Assembly (NCBI RefSeq): GCF_018320785.1
Contig: NC_054886.1
Span: 31,913,732 to 31,977,731 of the forward strand
Length of the DNA stretch: 64,000 nt
Direction: 5' to 3'
Origin: Cheilinus undulatus
Lineage: Eukaryota; Chordata; Actinopteri; Labriformes; Labridae
The notes beneath the pieces were generated by a model that was given only the letters and a program-made list of their open reading frames with translations, was not told where the DNA came from and searched no databases. Below are positions 58,301-64,000 of this stretch, piece by piece; the stretch's first letter is position 1, and each line of letters begins with the position of its first letter. Position numbers and translations under genes: made by a program.

Positions 58301-61300
58301 AAACTGTTCTTGGGCAAAATGTCTTAATAATTAATTATTTATCAACAATACCAGGAAGTTTATCATCCTCATCAAATTCGTAATCACTTTATACTTATTA
58401 AACACGAGAGTAGATTTGGTGAGAGCTGTACAGTTAAACTTTAATATTCTTAATATCAAAATGCTTGTTTTATTTACTGTCAACTTTCTACATTTTTCCA
58501 TGACTATGGAGACAGCCTGCTGGTAGAATCCTTAAAGCAGGGCCACTTTCTAAACTCAGACTGATATTTTACTTCAACAATTGGTCCACTGTGCTTATGA
58601 ACACCAACCTGTAAATGGGACTTCATGCCTCCTGCTGCCATCCTTACTGCTACTACGACCCTCCTCTCCTTCTTGCTCCTCCTCCTCCTCTTCCATCTCC
58701 GCCTCCTCCATTAGTTCCTTCTCTCTGCTGTCCCACAAAGAGCTCAAAGCAAAGGGTTCCCCGAGGCTGTCCTCTTCTTCCAGTTTGTGCCTGAGTGCTC
58801 TGACCCGCTTCCTGAATGAGCCTATGTCATCCGTGATGTTGTCACATTCTGGCTCAACCCCCAGAGAGAGCATAAGCTCATAGTATTGTGTCAGGAAGTC
58901 ATTGTTGTTGTTGGTTTTGTGAACAGGCAGGCTTGGAGACTTGGCATCAGGCGCAGGACCAGACGGGTCATGGCGCTCCAGCTCTGAATGGCCATTAGGT
59001 ACAGCACTTGTCAGAGAATATGGCCTTGGGTGCTGAGTGTTGTGTTGTGTGTGGCTGTGGTGTAGCATGTGATTGTTAGTAGTTGTGAAGTCATTCGAGT
59101 TGCATTTAGGGTTAAATGACTTTACGTCCTCATCGACATCATCACATTTGCTGATGATGTGATACTTAGCATCAAAACCATTAGTGTAAAGATGACGCCC
59201 ATTTAACTCTCCATGCTCATCTGTCCTCTTCATATCTTCTTCTCTTTCCTCTTTCCTCCCATCTTCACCCCTCCTCTTCCCCTCCTGCCCATAATCCTCA
59301 GTCTTCCTGTCCTCTTTACCTCCCTCCTCGCCCCTCCTCCTTGTCGACATGATATTGTTAACTGTTTCCATGACCGTCTTCCCCGTTGTTGTTAGCATCG
59401 TTGCTATTTTTGATGTCGGTGCCACTGTTGCTACTTGTTGCCCATTTGGGATGTTCCCCCGTGCCCGACGATTCGCTGCCATGATTCGTTCCAAAATGGC
59501 CGCCTTTGTATCATTCTTAGCTACGAGATCATAGACCAGCACATCATCCTGGAACTCAGACTCCTCCACATACGAGCCGTGCACCAGCTTTGTTGCAGTG
59601 CGCCGCATTTCCTGTAGATGTCCAGGAGGCGAGGGTAAAGAAGGGCTTCCGTTGACCTCCATGCTAATGCTGCCGTTTGTTAGCAGCGTGTTTGTCAGTG
59701 TTTGTAAAGAGGGATCATCATCTGCAAAAATGTCATCCCACTCCAGTTCTAGGGCAGAGTTGGCTCTTCCTGCGCGGTTACTGGTGGAGACGGTATCAGA
59801 GGACAGGGTGGGGGAGAGGACCAAGGCCTGAGGAGATGTCTCTGAAGAGCTGATGGAGTCACTCTTTATTCGTCGGACAATGTCGTCTTCGTTCTCTTTG
59901 TCATTCCCTGGTGTGTTGGATCGGTATTCTTGAGGTAGAGGGTTTATTCCATCATATGGAGCTGACCAGAGTTGACATGCCCTGCAAGGAAACAAAAGTC
60001 AACAGAGCTTTAGTTTCCATCCATCCGTTGTAGACACTGCTCATCCTGTTTGGGGTCACAGAGGGTTTGAGCCTGCAGAGACATTCACTCTAGCTTTCAC
60101 ACTCCTCAGCTTCGAAGTCTAAAAGCCGCTTAAAACCAACCTGTAGGAAGTTGAGATGGCCTCACGGGCGTCCCAGAGGTAATGAAGATAGTTAACATCC
60201 ATTAGAAAGTCTGAGCCTCGACAGTAACCAACGCTGTCTGTTACTGACAGATCTGACCGAGACAAAAGCATCATTTTAGCATTAAAATGACAGAGAGTAT
60301 CTACCTGATTTATCTGTTCTTATGATGGTCATACTGACCTGCTCCTTTGGGCCAGTGGATGTGTTCCGACTGTGCATTAGCGTTTGTGTTGTAGAGGTGT
60401 CCGGGACACCAGGAGGGCATGAGGAGCAGGAAGGATGCAGCGCTGGAGGAGTAGCAGTCTCTCTGCTTCAGGGACCACTTCTGCTTCCTGCTGAGGTGGC
60501 TGCAGGGAATCAAATACCTGAAGACACAAAGATGCATCCTGTTCACTCCCAGCATGCCTTGCTATCAGTACATCATGCAGCTGACAGGACTAAACATGTT
60601 AGTCTGACTAAATGTAAAAAGTTCAAGCCTTATAGGACTGACCTGAAAACCAGCTGCAGCATGACATCTTCACAGAAAAGACCAATCAGAGTCCTGAACA
60701 GAGCCAGCGACACTGTACCCAGCTGATGGACACAAACGTACCAATATTAATCTCTCTTACAGGTCTTACAGTCAGTCATCAGACAGTTGGTTAGACTCGG
60801 GTGTGTTACCTGGAAAGGTGTGTTGACCCTGCTGACCAGTGTGTCCAGTATGTGCACTTTGTCGTGCGTGTGCAGCAGGATGAAGGACAGGAACGTTTGA
60901 AGGAGGGCGGGCTCAGAGATGGAGCGCAGGAAGAGATCCAGGTATGCCGTGGTGGTCATCACCTCCTCTACCGTGAGCTACACAGAGACAGCGATGACTA
61001 TGCAGCATCAATGAGCTAAGATAAAGAACAGGAAATGAAGGATCCAGCAGTGATGAGGTCTGATACCTTGTGCAGAGCTGGAGCCATGACAGGCACAAGG
61101 AAGCCGTTGTAGATATAATCCAGCAGCTGCGCCCGGATGGAGGGATGAGCAACCTGAGAGGTGAACAGATTCAAGTGGACAGTTAGCTTAAATGCTATCT
61201 AGTAGATATTTGTTTGTGAATGTTTGTGTGAATGTTGTCTACCTTGGTCACAGCGCTACAGAAGTCCAGAGAGTGCAGGAAATGAACAAGAGCTGGAACC

Positions 61301-63263
61301 TGTTGACAACACATCGGGTCATAATGAAGGAATAGAAATCTTTCATGGATCAATTTAAGTTTGATGAATTATCAACGTTATGTCATTAATGGGTCTGAAG
61401 TCAACCGAAGAAAAACTTGGTCGACTGAAATTACATCCATGCACCGACCAATCGATTGGTCATCAGGGTGGAAAAAAACACTTGACCCTCATTTAACCTG
61501 ATAAGTGACAGCATCCTCATTTCACTCTCCTGGTAGTCTGGACTGGTGGAAGCTGGGTCCTTTGTGAAAAAACTGTGCCCCCAATTTCTGAGAATTGTGA
61601 CTACTTAGATTTATCAACTTAAAAAAATGCAGTATGGATCTTAGAAAGAACTAAACAAGACAAAAGAAAAAAACTAAACAAAACAAACATATTTAGAAAG
61701 CACCTTGTGGATTTTTTGGGTCCTGACCCACCAGCTGAAAATCGCTTGTATACAGTGAATGAACTTGAAAGAAACAACAAGCTTTTTTGAAGCATAACAA
61801 ATACTTTTAAGTATCAGTATGGGGCTGCAGGGGTTAGCTCTGTTGCTGGTTCCTGGTTCAAATTCCAACCAGGCACTTTGAGTTTTGAATTTATTTATTT
61901 GATAGCGACAATGCAATTTAACATAGTTTCATAACAGAGCATGAATCTGATGTGCTGCACAGAGTTTATAGCAACTGCTAATTTCCAACTCTTGTCCCTA
62001 GTTGGGCCTTTGAGCTAACAGTTCATAAAATGTGCAACATTTAACTGTATAAAACTGCAGAATAATGGGGCAGAGTTTGCATGTTTATGCATGGGTTCTC
62101 TCCGTGTTCTCCAGATTTCTCCCACAGACCAAAAACATACTTGTTAAGGCTACATGAATTTAGCCAGATTTAAGCCTGACTGCAATGTCACAGCTCATCG
62201 TAAAAACTCGGGCCCGATTTTGAGCGTCGGGGGCGACAAAGGGTCTTGTAGCGTGGCATAATTAACGATGCGTCCGAGACGCCTCACGACCATGATTGAA
62301 GAAGCCTAGCATGTCAGAATTTTTCTTACATGGTCGTCTAGTTTGACACCCTGACCTGACGTCAAAGACGTGAATTCTGACATTTACCGACAGGAGTGTT
62401 TTCTCCTTATCTTTGCATCATCATTTACAAGATTTAACACTTTTTATCCCCTTTTATTTCCTAAAACTATGTGAATTTTATTTGATTCATGTGCATACCT
62501 TAAGTTCTATCTGAAGGAGAGCCAGTCCATATTGTCCTCCTCTTGATACATCCATACTTATTATCCATCATCCAATCCATAGTTGTTTCTTATATTCCTT
62601 TTTTACAAGCAAAAGACCGCTACAATCACACAGAGCGCTTCTGTTGTAGAGTAACTGACACTCTTTGACCCGTCGCCCGTCAACCTGTGAACTCACATTC
62701 AGTTGCAGAGACAGTGGTGACATCAGCATATGGTGAGCAGTCAGGATCACTCTTGTAGTGTGGCCAGGCTGTTGGCCAAGACAGGAGATGATTTTGGTTG
62801 CATAGTCTGACATGTTGCCATCATGAATGACCAAAAACATCATGTAGTCTGAGCTGGCCTTAAGGTGAACTGGTCACTCTAAATTGCCCGTAGGTGTGAG
62901 CGGCAGCATGCCTGTTTGTTTGTCAAATCAGTCCAGGGGGTACCCTGCTTCTTACCCCATGACATCTGGGATAGGCTCCAACCCCCATGACCAAAAAAGG
63001 AGTTATGGGGGTATGTAGAAAACATATGGATGGAGTTTCATTTTGAATACTGAAATAACAACAGACTAAGAGAGAGCCAGTGTCCACTGGCCTCAAACTT
63101 ACAATGGCTGCCAGACTTGACTGTGCATGTAAAATACTAACTGTGCGTTCATCATGGTTACCTGCTGCCAGTCGGCCTGGTCCAGACAGTGCCAGTCCTC
63201 ACTGTAAACCTGCAGCCTGGCTGGAAGAGACGAGTACAGACCGGACAGACCTGTGGCCAGCAC
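55375..63263 (-). CDS. fhip1a: FHIP1A-like (FAM160A1) 3' part; 5' exons off-window
   Basis: Eleven in-phase exons (minus order): 63263-63162, 61299-61243, 61153-61067, 60977-60810, 60722-60643, 60517-60339, 60252-60141, 59981-58609, 56306-56128, 56024-55904, 55607-55375. They give 2691 nt, 896 residues plus stop; human FHIP1A has roughly 1,040, so about 140-150 N-terminal residues lie beyond the window. The first 250 or so residues belong to the RAI16-like alpha-helical domain of the FHIP family. A long 1.37-kb exon holds an acidic motif (LELEWDDIFADDD), YVEESEFQDDVLVYDLVAKND, a charged low-complexity tract and a Glu-rich run. The C-terminal exons encode ENLLENSIAVNLLVTGILAQ and the YPQPLLRSFLL motif. 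FHIP proteins join FTS and Hook proteins in the FHF complex, which links early endosomes to dynein. FHIP1B is the alternative, but the tmem154-like neighbour favours 1A. Confidence 0.85.
56600..58075 (+). repeat. Degenerate GTGGCAAAAATGG array, block 6 (interrupted)
   Basis: Two parts, about 56600-56790 and 57430-58075, of the same word set, separated by another repeat at 56800-57430. It fills the FHIP1 intron between exons 59981-58609 and 56306-56128. Includes a C-run/A-run at about 57990-58010. Confidence 0.65.
56800..57430 (+). mobile_element. Non-LTR-type 3' repeat, partly duplicated
   Basis: 'ccatcagccctatctctcaatagtgaagaatcctttagaaaaattc' at about 56825 recurs near 57210 as 'ccattagccctatctcccaatagtaaagaatcctttaaaaaattc'. 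The second copy continues into 'aaaatccatccacaactttttgagttatgttgctaacaaacaaa' and 'cataacctccttggcggag', a 3' end found on many teleost SINE/LINE copies. No coding frame is intact. Confidence 0.5.
61820..63031 (+). mobile_element. tRNA-derived SINE of a second family, interrupted twice
   Basis: The head (61820-61868) has an A-box-like 'ggggttagctctg' and B-box-like 'ggttcaaattcc'. The body resumes at 62067-62147 ('gcagagtttgcatgtttatgcatgggttctctccg') and finishes at 62864-63031 ('ctctaaattgcccgtaggtgtgag' to 'gggataggctccaacccccatgacc'). These three pieces, in order, match one long-known teleost SINE recalled from memory. The breaks are caused by insertions at about 61869-62066 and 62144-62863. 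Confidence 0.65.
62144..62863. mobile_element. TTAA-flanked DNA element inside the SINE
   Basis: TTAAGGC at the left and GCCTTAA at the right bracket about 710 bp, splitting the SINE at a place where its consensus has a TTAA-like site. This fits piggyBac-type targeting, although the inverted termini beyond 7 bp are weak (ACTACATG occurs in both ends at different spacing). No transposase frame. Confidence 0.5.
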
Positions 63264-63269
63264 CTGAAA

Positions 63270-64000
63270 CCAGAGGGATACAGGTAAAGGCTTCAGTGCA
63301 AATTATAATCATAGAGGGGATTAGTCTGCTTGTTCTATAAATAGAAGAAAATGAGGGCAGATGGGGGCAGAGACACAGACTGATTGACCATCACTGATTA
63401 AACAAACCATTTAAGGCAAAGTTTGGAATTATGGAAAACGATGACCTATTTACCTGAGGGTTAAATCAAAAGATTGATTTCCCTTTTATTGTCTATTAAA
63501 TATCTGTAAGATAATTAGCTCAGGAAAACTTCTAGTTTAGCATATTTACAAGGGCAAATGTGTAAAAGAATTACACATTAGCACATTCTATCAGAATAAA
63601 TAAACCACCTAGCTATAATGTGTAACAAACAGATTCACAGTTTTCTGTGGGTAGATGTATTTATCCTCATCAGCTGGGTGGGTTTCCTACTGTTTTAAGT
63701 CTTCATGCTAAGATAAGCTAAAACGAACACGGCCTAATATGCACTTGTATTTCTGTCTTTTTGCTGAATCTGGAACAAGCTGTGGAGTTAGCATGGAGTT
63801 TTTGGTCGTTACTCCTCACTGTCATGATATTAAGCATGGTCAATAAAAACAGTCCCTGTGTTACAGCCTCATTCATAACGATCGCCTCCTGCTTACATAA
63901 GCTAATTAGCAGTAGCATCATATTGACAGTACAGACGTGAGTGGTGTCACTCTTTATTGAGCTTTGAGAGCTAAATTAATCAATGTATTTCACAATTACA
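63270..64000. other. FHIP1 intron at window edge, no exon seen
   Basis: No further FHIP1 exon with acceptor/donor and matching phase was found up to the end of the window. The upstream exon should join in phase 0 to the acceptor at 63263/63264 and must lie beyond 64000. Confidence 0.4.

Noticed and set aside
58581-58883. Ser-rich plus-strand open frame opposite the large FHIP1 exon
   Set aside because: Antisense of the Glu-rich coding run; no independent support.
60322-60726. 134-codon plus-strand open frame opposite FHIP1 exons
   Set aside because: It is the antisense shadow of conserved FHIP1 exons 60517-60339 and 60722-60643.

Overview
The window looks like nuclear DNA of a teleost fish, probably a percomorph (inference). 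It is AT-rich, genes are split by GT-AG introns, and it is crowded with Tc1-like, hAT-like, piggyBac-like and Harbinger-like remnants, tRNA-derived SINEs and teleost-type degenerate simple arrays. I saw no bacterial or phage features, CRISPR array, rRNA or intact tRNA.

Left third, plus strand (about 2.8-24.0 kb): three tandem paralogues of a small immunoglobulin-superfamily gene. Each has a signal-peptide exon, one V-set exon and a transmembrane/tail exon, all joined by phase-1 introns. Gene A (4407-5727) and gene B (13067-15756) are open. Gene C (22631-24037) has an in-frame TAG inside its V-set exon but otherwise intact splice sites and frame. Genes A and B keep a related untranslated first exon, with an interferon-response-like motif upstream.

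Middle, minus strand: two small membrane-glycoprotein genes rebuilt exon by exon. One (29256-44196, nine exons, 309 aa) is a type I single-pass protein with a Ser/Thr/Pro-rich ectodomain and a TMEM154-like juxtamembrane tail. The other (46813-51819, four exons) encodes only 83 aa: signal peptide, acidic tyrosine-rich segment, Ser/Thr stretch, hydrophobic C-terminus. This resembles the CD24/CD52 kind of mini-mucin and is the most likely unannotated gene here.

Right end, minus strand (55375-63263, running off the window): eleven 3' coding exons (896 aa) of an FHIP1 protein (FHIP1A/FAM160A1-like), a subunit of the FTS-Hook-FHIP dynein-adaptor complex. TMEM154 and FHIP1A lie in the same region of human chromosome 4q31.3, so the two identifications support each other.

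The rest is repeats. The most unusual is a 4- to 5-copy tandem array (period about 260-300 bp, 37.75-38.95 kb) beside a tmem154-like exon; its first unit has an exact 18-nt match to the proline-tRNA primer-binding site of retroviruses. Six blocks of a degenerate GTGGCAAAAATGG-type repeat sit in or beside four of the genes. Exon structures rest on open frame, splice signals and phase arithmetic only; no transcript or database evidence was available.
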